This document shows, piece after piece, positions 1-13,700 of a DNA stretch of 64,000 bases (position 1 is its first letter; each line of letters starts with the position of its first letter). Position numbers and translations under genes: made by a program. The notes under the pieces were generated by a model. That model saw only the letters and a program-made list of their open reading frames with translations. It was not told the DNA's origin and searched no databases. This DNA is from Cavia porcellus (Eukaryota > Chordata > Mammalia > Rodentia > Caviidae): contig NW_026947502.1 of the NCBI RefSeq assembly GCF_034190915.1, positions 36,734,785 to 36,798,784 of the forward strand, written 5' to 3'.

Positions 1-119
1 TGACAATCAATGGTCACATTGAAGTTCAACAGTCAATAAGCTCTCACATACGAAACTGCCAATCACTCTTTAGTACTTCAATCTTTAATAACTATAGACA
101 GAAGGGGGGAAAAGCCCAA

Positions 120-868
120 TTAGAGAATGGAAAATGTTACAGACACTTTGAAAGATAGTTTGGCAGTCTCTTAAAAAACTAACATATTCTTACCATATGA
201 TCCAACAACTGATCTTTCTGGTATTTACCCAAAAGAGCTGAGAACTTATGTCCATCCAAAAACTTACACATGGACGTTTGTAACAGTTTTATTTGTAACT
301 GTGAAAACTTGGAAGCAAGATGTCCTTCCACAGGCAAATGGATAAATTGGTACATTATATAATGAAATATTAAGCACCAAAGAGAAACAAACTGCAAAGC
401 TACAAAAGACATGGACAAAACTTACATGCATATCGGGAAAGAAGCCAAGAACTATACATACTGTATGATTCCAAATAAAGATTTTCTGCAAAAGGCAAAA
501 CTCTAAATGGTAAAAACATGTGTTTTCAAGGGATTAGAGAGAGTAGGGCAGAAGAACAGACAGCATGCAGAGAGGATTTTTAGAGCAATGAAACTATTCT
601 GTACAATTCTACTGTGAACAAGTAATATTTGTTCAAAACCACAGAGTATAAACCACCACGAGTGAACCTTAGTGCAAGCTATGAACTTCACATGAGGTGC
701 TAATGTAAACCCACCGGTTGACACACATACACCACACTCTGGGAAGGGGTGTGATAGTGGAAGCCCATGATTGTGTGCACCCAGAGACGATACAGTAAAT
801 TTCTCTACCTTCTTCTTAAATTTGTTCCAAAGCTAAAACTACTCTATAAATCTATTTTTTAAAAATAA
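120..868 (+). mobile_element. Old L1 3' end
   Basis: Recognisable L1M-type 3' text: a 'ttggcagtctctt...' stretch, 'ccatatgatccaacaa', 'taatgaaatatt' and the long 3' UTR with an A-rich end. 5'-truncated, no coding capacity. Confidence 0.75.
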
Positions 869-873
869 AAAGG

Positions 874-1050
874 ACACCAGGTATACAGACACATACCTGT
901 AATCTCAGCTGTTTGGGAAGCTGAGGCAGGAGGATCAAAGTTCAAGGTCAGCCTCAGCAACTTAGTGAGATCCTAACTCAAAATAAAAAGATCTGCAGAT
1001 TTAACTTAGTAGCCCTAAGTTCAAAATTCCTAGGATGGAAAAAACAAAAA
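874..1050 (+). repeat. B1-dID type fused SINE
   Basis: A B1-like head (cctgtaatctcagc, gctgaggcaggagga) followed by an ID-like tail with a degraded 'ccctaagttc' box and A-rich end. Confidence 0.7.
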
Positions 1051-1510
1051 ACCTTGCATTGTCAGAATAGTATCACAGCTAAGCAGGCAAACTGCTTTAA
1101 ATGAATGCAAATCTTCTCAATGAGAGCATAGTTTCTTGAAAGCATTCTTGCCTATTAAATTGGCTCTCAATTGTTTTCTATAGCATTAAGTTTGCTATTG
1201 CGCAGAGTCTAGATTATAAACTCTGGCAAAAGATTTAAACATATCTATATTATGCCAGATTCCAAAAGATGATAATTCTTACTATTTAAAAAACAAAAGC
1301 AACTATGAAGTAAGAATAATTATTTAGGAACACCCTTGAATCTATTTTATTAAAGAAAAAAATTAAGACCCATTGAGCACTAATAAAAACTTGTTGTGAT
1401 CCATTGACAACCACAATTCCTGGAATTCCTAACAGAACAGCAGGCGTGTGAACTAGGAGACTACTCATTGGGTCAAAATCTAATCAATCCTTAGGATCAG
1501 AAAAAAAATA

Positions 1511-1606
1511 GAGCCAGGGATTCAGCTCAGTGGTGTAGCACCTGCCTGGCAAGTGTGCGGTCCTAAGTTTGATTCCTGGTACCCCCCAAAAAAGAAAAAA
1601 AAATAA
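1511..1606 (+). repeat. ID-like (tRNA-derived) SINE
   Basis: A box 'ttcagctcagtgg', B box 'aagtttgattcctgg', A-rich end. Diverged from the younger copies in the window. Confidence 0.8.
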
Positions 1607-2004
1607 AGTATTAGATCAACTAACCAAGTGAAAAGAGTTCCATGCTAAGTTTCTTAATGATCATTGGTACAAGAACTCAACTAATAAAAAACATCCAAAA
1701 TAATCAAAAGCACCCAAAGCTTTTAGCTTTAAATTAATGTGTCAGCTAAATGTCTTTAATAAATATTGTTTCAATTTTCCACATAAACATATAAAAATTC
1801 CTGGAGGCTTAAATAATTACACTTGGCTTTCTTTTAATTTTTATTAAAAACAAAACAAATTCCACCAAATAATTTATAACTCTACAATGTTTGAAACAGC
1901 TCCTTTACTCCTGTTAAAGCTTTATATTTAAAAATGCCTACAAGGTATGTGCTTACCCAAAGCTCGAATATTAAACTTAACCACACCTGTTGACTTTTAG
2001 CAGC

Positions 2005-2010
2005 TTTATT
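2005..2010 (-). terminator. Candidate TRIM36 poly(A) signal AATAAA
   Basis: First AATAAA on the minus strand after the TRIM36 stop. A GU-rich element (CAGGTGTGGTT) follows within 30 nt at about 1978-1990, as expected of a functional cleavage site. Confidence 0.6.
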
Positions 2011-2874
2011 GCACAATGATCAACATAACACTGCATAATTGCTTAGATTAACCTGTCATAAAGTGCTATTCATGGATGGAAAGCAATAATGATGACTAAA
2101 CACACATTGTCCATGACATCCTCTACTTGGGTGCAGGTGGGGTGTAATGTAGTGTTGCTGATCTGAATAACAGATTTCTCTCAAAAAGTGAGAATAAAAA
2201 CACCCCCAAGAGCTTGGGTTAAAATGTGTTAGTAGCATTCCATAACTGATCAATGCTATATTAACAGTCATAATTTCTGAATATTTTAACTTAAAAAATA
2301 AACAGTTTAAATAAAAATCACCTATCTAAAATAACATCTTTCAAAAATGAAGAGGTAATTGTTCCAATGAAAAGAAATGTCAATATTTAAAGATACAATG
2401 ATTAGAATTTTAGTTACTATTCCTACACCATAAATTTTTTCTTTGTTTGCTTATACTAGATTCTTATTACCAAAAATAAGCTGTAAAAAATCCATACAAC
2501 CAATTAGTTGCTCCACATTTTGAAATACATTTAATGCTACTAAAAATATATCATGAGCTTTTTAGGTCTGTAAACATAAACCAGGAAATACATGAACATT
2601 TGTGCCAAAAACGAAAAACACAAGACACAGAGGAACACAAAAGAATAAATACGACTTCAATATTCCATCTTCATTAATATTTCTGAAAAATAATTCTTTG
2701 ATGTAAACACATTTTCGTAGAGTAGGAAAAATGAAGATTAATTTTAAAAACTAAAGTGAAAAGTTTCATAAGTTAGCCAAGAATTTCATGTTTTCTACAA
2801 AAACCCATGCTTATTACATATGCCGGTGAATAGGTCTAACAGCTAAGGGAAACACTTTAAAAATGTCCTCATCA

Positions 2875-2963
2875 GGCCAGCGATTTAGCTCAGGAGCTCA
2901 AGTGCTTGGCTTGGTAAGCATGAGGTCCTGAGTTCGATCCCTGGTACCAAAAAAAAAAAAAAA
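2875..2963 (+). repeat. ID-like SINE within the TRIM36 3' UTR (antisense)
   Basis: 'gatttagctcagg', 'gagttcgatccctggtacc' and a 14-A tail. Opposite to TRIM36, so the UTR would carry a U-tract here. Confidence 0.85.
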
Positions 2964-3011
2964 TCCTTATCAACAGTTTGTGGTCTTTAAAACAAACAAA
3001 CAAACAACACA

Positions 3012-3196
3012 AGCCAGGCATGGTGACACATGCCTGTAATCCCAGAGCTGAGGGGTGCAGAGGCAGAAGCACTGCAAATTCAAGTGCTGCCTGGGCAACT
3101 TAGCAAGACCTTGTCTTTAAATTAAAAAGAATAAAGATCTGGGAGTGTAACGCAGAGGCCCTAGGCTCAATCTCCAGTCCTACAAGCCAAACGAAA
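3012..3196 (+). repeat. B1-dID fused SINE within the TRIM36 3' UTR (antisense)
   Basis: B1-like head 'gccaggcatggtgacaca' joined to an ID-like tail ('gatctgggagtgtaacgc', 'ccctaggctcaatc'). Confidence 0.8.
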
Positions 3197-3779
3197 CAAA
3201 GCCAGTAGTAGTCCGGCTGATATACTCTTAATAGTTTGTTGCACACTTAAAGTACATGATGTTCCACTCAAGCATACAGCATTTTTATGGCCTTTCAAAA
3301 AAACCTACTTATAGCTTTGTTTTCCTACTAAAACTTAAAATGTGAGACACACTTCTTAATGCTAACTTCTATTCACAGACATTTTAAAAATATCTTTAAG
3401 ACATAAATGATACAAAAATGAGAAGTCAAACACAAAAGCATAATAAATACTTCTATATACCTCCTCCAACCCCCATACACACTGTATAAGCAGTATCAGC
3501 TGACATAAATAAATTAGATTCCCTGTGCCTACAGATAATACAATCCAGTTGCTAATTTAACCATTCGGTATTAATTAGGAAAAATGTCTTCACTGAAATC
3601 TTCCATGAAAGGCAGAACAACAACATGGAAGAGATAAGGCTATTAGGTTTTCTGTGTTTTAAGAAGAATCACACACTACAAACAAGTACCGTGACAGAAG
3701 GCTTGATGACATGGAATCAGTTACCAAGGCTAACACCGAAGCATTGTACCATTCACATTTTCCACACGGGATACTGAGA

Positions 3780-4131
3780 CTACATATCTTCTTGGCATTC
3801 CAGGTATTTTGCAGTGATAGATTCTTCAAGCTGAACTGCTCCACTGCCCATTAATGCAAATGCTGGATACATCATGTGTGAACAGTCTACCTGGCGTTCA
3901 TAGAGGCATTTCATGTGCTCTGTATCATAGAAACTCACTTTGCCTTTATCGCAGTCAAGGAAAATTCCTATACTTGTTGGCATGGGAAGAACTCTGTTTT
4001 CAGGTTCATTAGAAGTAGGTGACTTGGGTATAAACAATTTGTTCATGCCTATAGCAACCAAGGTAAAAGGCTGTGAAGAATCAAAGCAGGTATCTTCGCT
4101 TCCACTGTCATGCCCACTGTCTTGTTCATAC
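3780..4131 (-). CDS. TRIM36: TRIM36 exon 10: B30.2/SPRY, second half, and stop
   Basis: Residues 611-727 and the TAG stop at 3780-3782, starting [20 protein letters not shown] and ending ECQEDM. The motif [17 protein letters not shown] is the typical SPRY strand pair, and [10 protein letters not shown] the last core strand. Acceptor TTTCAG|GTATGA. The linker [10 protein letters not shown] appears to lack one Ser compared with the human protein as I recall it, which would explain 727 rather than 728 residues. Confidence 0.97.
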
Positions 4132-4676
4132 CTGAAACACAGCACACAAGCACAGTACCTGCATCTTCATCATCATAAGTCATGTTCACAATATACTGTA
4201 TATTGATTTAAGTGACAATTAAATTTTATGGTAAAATTGCCCATTAAAACACAGTTAAAAGATGAAGGTGGCTCATTCCCATTTAGAATTATACCACATG
4301 CACAGCCCCAAATTCCCTATCCTAAGACCTTATCCACTTTACCTAGAAATCAATACAAATGGAACTTAAACACTGAATTAACAACTTTGGCTTCCTGGAA
4401 ATTAAGCAGGGAAGAAGGGAATGAATAAGCATTTATGGCACACAAATGTAAAAGAAAACTCAAATACTATGCTTTAATTCAAGCTTTCAGGTTAAGTAAC
4501 ATAAACAGGCACTGCAAAATAATACATGAGAAAAAAGTCTGCTTAATTATCCTTTTGAGAACTTATCTCCTGATTGAGGTTTCTACATTATGAAAAGATT
4601 GTGAACTTGTTTCTCCTTCTCTTATAAAATAAATTTTAATACATACAGTCCTTCTCTTTTTTCCTTATGCATAGCT

Positions 4677-4728
<52 letters not shown>

Positions 4729-7700
4729 ATACTGTGTTAGCAATTTTAATCAGGTTTTGATTCTAGCATTCTTCACATAACAAACTTTTGTTTTCGTGTT
4801 AAGAAACTTTTAACCACTAATACCAATGTCTTATCAATGGGGCCTGCCACTATGTCTAACCACAACTCCATACTACTCGGTGTTATGTAAATTTCATGTA
4901 TCTGTGCAAAAAGTGTTTCCTGTCAGATTGTTAATCTGGACTACTGCTTACACAAATGACCAAAATTTGTCTGAGGTTAGTTTATTTTAACCCACAGAAA
5001 AGAAGTTAAACTATAATTATTTAGTCTCAAGAAACTGAAATTATTTGCTGTGGGAAAATGTCTAAAAGAACACAATTTAAAAAAAAATTAAAAAGAACAC
5101 AATTCTATGACAGACATAATGGGAAAGTTCAAAGAAACTGCATTTCATCACAAAAGAAAAACAATATCAATGATGAAGGATGACAAGAGGATATAAAAAG
5201 ATGTGTTATGTGTACGCACCAACTCCCCACAATGAACACAATCGTTAGTACTACAAACATGTACCAATAAAAAGAATGAAAAGGTTTTTAATGATTTACT
5301 TTAGGTACTATGTAGAAGATTTGACGCTATTCCTACTAGGTTAGAACTTAACCAATAAATCTCATTACTCAATGTGTATATTAAAGGCAACTTGATTCCT
5401 TTCCTAAACTAGCCACGAAAGCACAACCCAAATACCTAAATCAAACGAATATGTACTTCAAATAAATAAGAAATCCAATTCTATTTTCAGTTTATCCCTG
5501 CTAAACAAGAATATTTACTTCTAAAATAATTCCTAAGTTCCAGATGAAGACAAGGCCTTACCTTGGGCTGACTGCATCCCGGGGAGAATGGAGCCATTCT
5601 TGTAGTTTATCACTGGAAGCAACTCCCACTTTTACCAGGTACGAATAGGGCTCCACTCGGAAGGCCCAGAAGTGTTTCCCTTTTGTAATCCCAACGTCTC
5701 CGATGATGTAGTCTAAGCTTGTGTAGTAACCCACTTGGATTCGTTCTGCAGCCAGCAGAGTGTTTAATCCAGCTCTACTCTCCACTCGGTCTCTCTTCAA
5801 GTTTAGCAAGAGGTGTTCGTTATTATAACCACATTTCTCGTCAAAGAGGAAACTGAAAACTAAAAAAAGAGCTAAAAATTAATCTGAAGTTAGCCTCAAA
5901 ATTATTTATTCACATTTCCAACTTGATATATTTTCAAACAGATGTTACTAAAAAGAAAAGGGAAGAGGAAGGTATCTTGCCCCTCCAGACAACTATGTCA
6001 AACCGAACTTTCTACTTACTAATAACTTCCATTATGTTTTCTATACCAGAAAACCTTCAGAAAGTCAGAAGCAGCAAATAACTTTAAGTATATATGAAAG
6101 TCTGTAAATACATCTCTTTGAAATAGAGAAATAGATATTTCATAGAGTACATCTGTCCTTTTACCAAATACCTACTCATTTTTAAAAATACTCCAAGTTT
6201 TGTAAGGTCAGAGAACATTAGCTATTTTTAATGAGGTCTTTTGTTTATCGAATCAACCTGTTAGACATGATCTTTTGTTTCAGAACTACATTGCCCCAAA
6301 AGGCTCATGTGTTCAGCAGTGTGGGGTTTCTGGAAGGGGCTTGGAACATGGGGTGCGATACCCCTCAGGGGGTGAAAACAGTGAGGAGCTCACAGCCGTG
6401 TGTGCTGTGAGGACAGGGGTCTGGTCAGGAGGTGATCTTTCTCCTAGTTCCTCCCTTTGCTATTAGCTTCCTCGCTGCCATGGACCAAGAACCTTTTCCT
6501 CCACTGTGCTCCTCTGCAGCCTGATTCTGCAGTTCGGACCACAGACCAGGGACTGAAACTGTGAGCCAAAATCTGCCTCTGCTGGTGGTGGGTGTCGGGC
6601 ATTCTATCCCAGTGCTGGGAAAATAATTAATGCACAGGGGAGGCCTGGTGGCATTGGGAGGTGGGAGGCAAGCATGGGCTTTGGAGTCAGAGGGAGGTTT
6701 GCAGCCCTGTTCAAACCTTTCAGTAGCATTTGACCCAAACTTTAATCTCTTCATCTACAGAGCTGCGGTAACCACACTCTTGTATTTTGCGTCAACTCAA
6801 ATTCTTTAAATGTAACACCAGTTGCTAGGGAATGCAGAAACAATGCAAAAGGCCATCAACAGACAAGTGAACAGAGGGAAAGTAAGGTATACATACACAG
6901 TGGAAACATTACCTCCAACCTTAAGAAGGAAGAAGTTAAATGAGGCCTTAAGAAGGAAGGATATTCTGATCAAGCTACACCAAGAATGAAACGACATAAA
7001 CCATGTAAGGAAGGACAAATATCACACAAGGCCACTGACATGAGGTAGGTGGGAACAGGAAAATTCACAGACAAAAAGTAGGGTCAATTACCAGTCTCTG
7101 GAATGAGAAAGAATGGGAAGTTACTGTTTAATAGGTGCAGATTTTCAGTTTAAATTGATCAAAATTTTCTGGATTTGCAAGTGATAACAGTCACACAGTG
7201 CTGTATATGCATTTAAGGCCATTGAACAGCATATTAAAGTGACTAAAATGGTGAATTTCATCTGTAGTGCACCTCAATTAAAAAAATGGCTGCCAACAAG
7301 CTAACGCTGCTCTCCTTCAGTAGGCAAAGTATGCTTTCTGGAAATGCCTGGAGTTCAGACCTGACTCTTCCTGCTTCCTTTCAACCTCCAAAATCTCCCA
7401 GTTTGCCCTATAACTTGGGGGGCAGGTACTGGGGATTGAACTCGAAACCTTGCACTGGTCAGGCAGGTGCTTATGCAGCTGAGCCAAAACCCCATAAGTG
7501 TAAAGGTCCCCCTGGTCATACGGCTCTTCTCAGAGAAAAGGAAGATAACTTGTTACATTTCCTTTCCTCTCCCTCACCCCAAGAATGTCACTGAAAATAG
7601 CGACCATGTCGAGGGTTCTTCTGCTTTCACTTTCGGTTAAAGAGATCAGAAAAGAAACAGGAAACAGTATAAACCGTAAGATACTTACTTTATACTTGCA

Positions 7701-10700
7701 GGCTCTTCCTAAAGCTATTAGATTTTATTAAAATTCAAGAAAAATAATTTCAGACCACTACATACACATTTTAATTTCTTCTTTGGAGCCATAGTGCACC
7801 TGAAAAACGTAGTGGGTAGCACACTATTCTACTCTGAACAAAAGAGGGAAGGACCTGCTACACAAAATACTGATACACAAGCCACTAAACATGGGCAAGG
7901 GACAACAAGCTCTAAAACCAACCTAAGAAATTTCCAATACTGACTGACAGGCAAAATGTCGTCCTGCTCACAAGACCGAGCTCAGCACTTTAGTTCTAAA
8001 TGTTCCTTGTCCATGGAGAATTGTGAACATGCCTACCCTGTGCGTCATTTTCATTCTATAAAAACTTCCACTCTGTAATTAGTATCAGTGGGGTTTATGT
8101 TGGAAGCGGGAGGGAAGGCGCCCGGGCCTATGGAACTCTCAATGGGGGAACGAAGCTAACACCCTTCCCCATGTGTCGAGAATCACACCAAGTGAGCCAG
8201 AAAGCCTAGGCACCCAGAATTAAACTAAATCAAAATGGAACTTCAGGATGCTACACCAATACACACAATCTTCCCAGATACAGCTTAGAGATTTCTATAA
8301 ACTGACCAAAAATTGAATTATACCATTTTAAACATTAAGGCAGTGTTCATGCTATTTTTAATCCCAATTCTGTTCACTCAAGCATCTTCCTCTGGTGCTC
8401 TTCTCTGATTAAAACCTATCAAAATCTAATCCTGCTCTCAGCCTACAGGGTAACATTCAACTATTCAGGTCATCTCTAAGTCCCAGCTCGGTACAGAAAC
8501 TACTTTCCTGTACTGGTCTTCACAAAGCAACAGCCGTTTTTCCACCTTCGGTCCAGTACCTGGAGCAGGCGGAGTATGAAGAATCAGCTCTCTGCTGCAG
8601 GGACTACAGATGGAGCCTTTGTACGCTCTCACGCGGAAAGCGTAGAGACTGTTGTCTTCCAGGTCTGAGACGACTTTGCTTGTGCCACACACTTGGAGCT
8701 CACTCCACGACAGGTCCTCATCTCTGTCGATCTTCCGGTACTCTAGAACGTAGCTGTCGGCCTTGTCCTTGTCTGGATGGTGCCAACTTATCAAGGCACT
8801 GTTGTAAACCTTGCTCTGCTCCTCATTGATTTCGGGCACATCTATGCCTGAAAGCATTAGAAAAAACAATGTTAAAATACTGCTGTTTTGAAACTTGTAT
8901 TCTTCCTTAGTGAAATGATGTACTGACAATGATTTCCATACTGTCCACGTAAACTTATAATACTGCACAAGAAAAAGAATTTGAAAACAAAAATAAAAAT
9001 AAAAAAGAAACTAGAAACAAAGAAAAAAATGTAAAATATGGTACACTGTATTTATAACTGAAATGAGAAAAAATTGAAAAAGACATAAAACTTCAGATTT
9101 ATATAGCTTTACATATTACCATCATTAATTCTGAAACACCATGAACCATATTTTTTATCTGTGCTTTCCCATGTACTGAATACCAATTTTGCACTTTAAA
9201 CTTTTTTTTCTTTTGTTACCAGGGATCAAACTCACGACCTTGCACTTGCCAAGCAGACACACCACTGAGCTAAATTTCTGGCCTTGGCTTAGAACTTTTT
9301 CATGTTCACTGCCCCACATACAAAATATTATTGTAATATTTTTAAAAAGTTTGGTGACTGTTCCAAAATCTCAATGAATATTACATAATTTCATTTCATC
9401 TTTTGTAGAGCTGCAAAGTGGTTTAATTTTAGTATAAATGTGATACATACTGTTTGAAAACCAGAAACTAAAGAAAACACAAAAAATTTTAATTGAAAGA
9501 CAATCATTAAAATAATGTTACATGGGGCTGGGGATTTAGCTCAGCAGCGTAAGCGCCTGCCCTGCAAGCAGGCAGTCGTGAGTTCAATCCCCGGTACCGA
9601 TAAAAGGGAAAAAGACAAAAAAAAAAAAAAAAAGTTACATAACTCCTCCTACTATTATCCCCTGAAAATTTCCACTGTGTGAGTACAACATTTATTTATT
9701 ATGGGAAACAGGTTTCTAATATTTCAATAAAAACAGAATGATTAGGGAGGCTGAGCAGGAGGATTACTGAGTTCCAGGCCAGTCTGAACTGCATAGTGAA
9801 ACCTTGTCTCAAAAAGACAAAAAAAAAAAAAAGGATACAACTTGAGATCATGCTCAGGGGTGAAATGGCTCATAGTCACATAGGTGTGTGCGCGCTGCCT
9901 CCCTAGTATAAAGTAAAGGAGTTAGTGGGATCCAAAATGCACAATATATCTTGTCAAAGTGAGAGGGGAGGAAGTGTCTAAAGAGGGAAGGCAGTGACCA
10001 CTGTTAATCTATTATCGTGACTTGAAATCCATATTGTTTTTGTTATTTTGTCTAGTTTGGTTTTATTCTGTTTGTTTGTCTAATCTAACTATATTTGATG
10101 GCATGGACAGCTATTTCAAAGATAACAAAATATATTTTGGTAGCCATTACTCATTTTCTATTAGCTTGATTTGAAACCCTGTATTGCTTCATTTTCTTTT
10201 GACTGATTTTATTCTATTTGTTTTGTTTGACTGTATCATGTCTGATGATACAGGCAACTGCTTGGAAGATAAGATGCATTATGGTACCCATTGTGGTTTT
10301 ACTATTATCTTGTTTTGCAATCCTGTACTGTTTCCATTGTTTTGTTTTTATTGGTTTTATTCTGTACTCTTTTGTTTGATTTTATTATGCCTGATGGTAT
10401 GTGAAGTTTTTTGAAGATAACAAGAAGCATTATGGTAGCCATTATTGATTTCCTTGTATTTTTGTTTTAAAGTCATGTACCTCGGGGATTTGGCTCAGCG
10501 GTGTAAGTGCCTGCCCGACAAACATGAGGTCATGAGTTCAATCATGTACCATGATCACTGTTTTGTTTTGACTGACTATTCTGTTTTATTTTGTTTGGTT
10601 TTATTCCTTCAAAAAAAAAGATAAATATCACAACTAAATCTTGGCACAATACATAAATCTTTCTTATCCTAAATTCCTAAAACTGGAAATGGTAAGCACA

Positions 10701-13700
10701 AGGTTGTGAGTCTGATCCCTGATAAAAAAATAAATAAAAATAAAAATACACAAACTAACACAATATAGTTTTGTGTATAAAAACATCATCATAAAAACAT
10801 AAATGCTGTATAATCTTAGGATATGATGATTTTGAGGAACTGGGATACTTCTTTCTAATGTCAAAATAAACAGAATTGTGTGCCTTTTCTAGATAGTATA
10901 AATTCAGGCTAACACAATGGGGCTTTGTCTTTACTAAGACTTACCACTGGAGAAAAAGGACAATTCTCCAAGAACTTCTGTTTGTTTACACGTATTAACA
11001 ACATAGTCTTCAAAAGAAGTCTGAGCTGCTGGTCTGAAGCTCTTCAAAGATTCTGTAGCTTTCTGTATTCTGCAGATAGACACACATTAGATAAATATGT
11101 TTCTTTAAAAAGTCAAATCAGACTAAACATCTGCAAGGTGATGAAAAAGAAAACTGACGCTCCGCTCAGCACAACGCACGACGGGGGAGCACAGAGTGCA
11201 ACCTAACAGGACCGCACGCCACTCTGGCGCTGAAGGGGGTGCACGGCGGTACAGGACACCGCACCAAGGAGTCTGGGGGCAGTGAGCACCTGAGATGCAG
11301 CTGCTTTGCTGTCTGCACGAAGCAGGACTGGTCCGTCTCCTTCAGCACTTCCTGCGCGTATCCCACGAGCCCGTTGTTCTCCAGAAGGCCCTGATACTCT
11401 TCCATTTGGGTCTGAAATCGCTCCAATCTTAGCTTCTTAGAGACGTCAATTGCTTTCAGAACAGATGATTTCCTCTCTTCCAGGATTTCAAAAAGCTTTT
11501 CAAAATGTGTGACTGCTTCTTCTTTGGCCCTCTCTCCATTGCACTATAAAAAAAAAAAAAACAAGTACAGGTGTTACCAAATGTTACTTCACAAAGTTCT
11601 ACATAATTATATTTCACTTAGGTTATAATTAGTAAAATTTAATGAAATAAATCTAGGTATTATAAAGAAAAAAATCTGTCACACTCTGAAATTTTCAAAA
11701 AAACAGTCTGGCATCAAATATACTCGGTAGAGAACAGACAACTTTTAGTAAGACCTGACGGGCAATCCTGTCACATGTCTGTATTCACAGCACTTGGGAG
11801 GCTAAGGCAGAAGGATTGTGTCCAAGTTTGAGTTCAGTCTGGGCTACACAGTGAGTCCAGACCAACCAGCACTATAAACAAGATCCTGTCTCAAAAAAAA
11901 AAAACTTATTTTGTACTTTTATAATATTATGTTTTATAATATTACGTTCATTACGTTTCTTATTTCCAAAGATCAGCAATAGACAATTCATTTGATTATA
12001 TAATAACAATTTTCAGTTACATATAGAAGAATCTGAAGCAGAAAAACTGATTTACCAGGGCTGGGGATTTAGCTCAGTGGCATAAGCACCTGCTTTGCAA
12101 GCAGGCGGTCATGAGTTCAATCCCCAGTACTGATAAAAATGAAAAAGACAAAAAAAAAAAAAAAAAAAAACCTGATTTACCCAGAGTAAAACCTACTTTT
12201 AGAGTTTTGTACGGTATTCATTTTAATTTCAAGAACCTTTCATATATAATACTTTTTTAAAACAAACTAACAGCTACAAAACTAAATTACATTCCTCATT
12301 GAAATACAAAAGTGTGTCTTATTACAAAAGTGTAAGTGTCTTATTCAAATTAATTTAATTAGAGTTTGAACCCTGACTCTGTTTTATGAGCTCATTTGAA
12401 TTAATCTCTCTACACATGCCATTTTCTTTTGGACAAGCCATGGACAAGGCTAGGGATGTAGCCTAGCACAGAGTGCTGAGTGGTTTCAATGCCCAGCATC
12501 CTCCCCAGAAAACTGGGAGAAGTTGTTTAAGGTTTTTATAACGATTGAAGATTTACACAAAATTCTACAATGTTACATACCATAAATAAGCGAAGTACAT
12601 GCATAGTTTATTGACTGTTATAAAACGATTCTCTGTAGTATTTACTAAATGTTTGAATCACTATAAAAGCAGAGTTCAATATGATTTTGAAAAGCGAGAC
12701 CAGCAGCACTGATAAGCACGCCTCACGAGGCCAACAGAAAAACCCTGTAAGAACATTCTTAAACGCTGACAATATATGGCAGCAATGCACTGTGCATTTG
12801 CCAGTGGCTTCTGGCCAACATGCATGATGAAAAATTTTCCAGATTCCCTGCTATTTCCTAGTTGCAACAGAAACTTTTAGAAAGGAAAAGGGTAGAAAAA
12901 GACTTTGAGAGTACTTCGACAGAATTTCAATGACACATCACAGTAGGCTCAGAAACACCATGTACACATATGAGAAGAGCTTCTCTGCTAAATGTAATTG
13001 CAGGAGCAAAGACAGTGTCAGCCTCTTCACTGAGCAGAAGTGAAGAACAGAGACCAATACATCCCCAGTGCAGGACAGTCTCACTTGTCAGGAAGGTTTA
13101 GCAACCTACAAATGCAACTCGGCAAAGGCAGGAGGAAAACTCAGACCTTAGTCCCTCAGACCTCACACTCGTTCAGGAAGAACGCACTACTCTATGAACA
13201 TTAATGCTCGAGTTCCTCAATTTTTAACCTACTGGATGACAAACCCCAAAAACAAACGTGGGGCTCCCCGATTTCAGAAGTAAAGGCAGTGCGACTACAG
13301 GAGTCTGGTAATGATAAATCTCAAATGACCACAGATACAGTCCCCAGAGCTACCCACTACCCAGCTAACAGTTTGCTTTGTGTTGGGAGATTACCAGAGA
13401 GATATCATTTAATCAGGCAAAAATGTGAAAAAATTCCCCTTAAATTACATGGAAAAACACTAATACTTTGAATAGTAAACACAATCACAGTCAGGAAAAT
13501 GGTATTTTTTAAAAAGGAAAGCTGGCAATACGGCACTAATTCACACTATTTCACACAATTTCACACAATTTCCCAATCAGTTTGGGAAAAAAAAAATTCC
13601 AAGAAGAGTTTCTTTTTTTTCTTTTTTTGGTATCGGAGATCCAACCCACAACCTTGCGTTTGCCATGCAGGCACTTATGCCACTGATTTTTATATTTTAT

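Larger units (their letters stand above)
1990..3779 (-). other. TRIM36: TRIM36 3' untranslated region (predicted extent)
   Basis: From the stop codon to the first canonical poly(A) signal read downward, about 1.8 kb. AT-rich, no open frame of note. Two SINEs lie in it on the opposite strand (2875-2963 and 3012-3196), so the mRNA would carry their antisense. The lower limit is inferred from the signal at 2005-2010; an ATTAAA variant at about 2529-2534 could give a shorter form. Confidence 0.6.
5860..8559 (-). other. TRIM36 intron 8
   Basis: 2.7 kb, with an LTR of MaLR type (6.25 kb), a MIR (6.67 kb), an L1 3' end (6.82 kb) and an ID-like SINE (7.42 kb). 7.6-8.5 kb: nothing recognised. Confidence 0.8.
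8848..10944 (-). other. TRIM36 intron 7
   Basis: 2.1 kb, with three ID-like SINEs, a truncated B1-like SINE and the ~147-bp tandem array at 10.02-10.61 kb. Confidence 0.85.

Noticed and set aside
9524..9600. Possible tRNA genes at the A- and B-box matches
   Set aside because: The cloverleaf is not kept, a long A-tail follows, and the same sequence occurs many times in the window. These are tRNA-derived SINEs.
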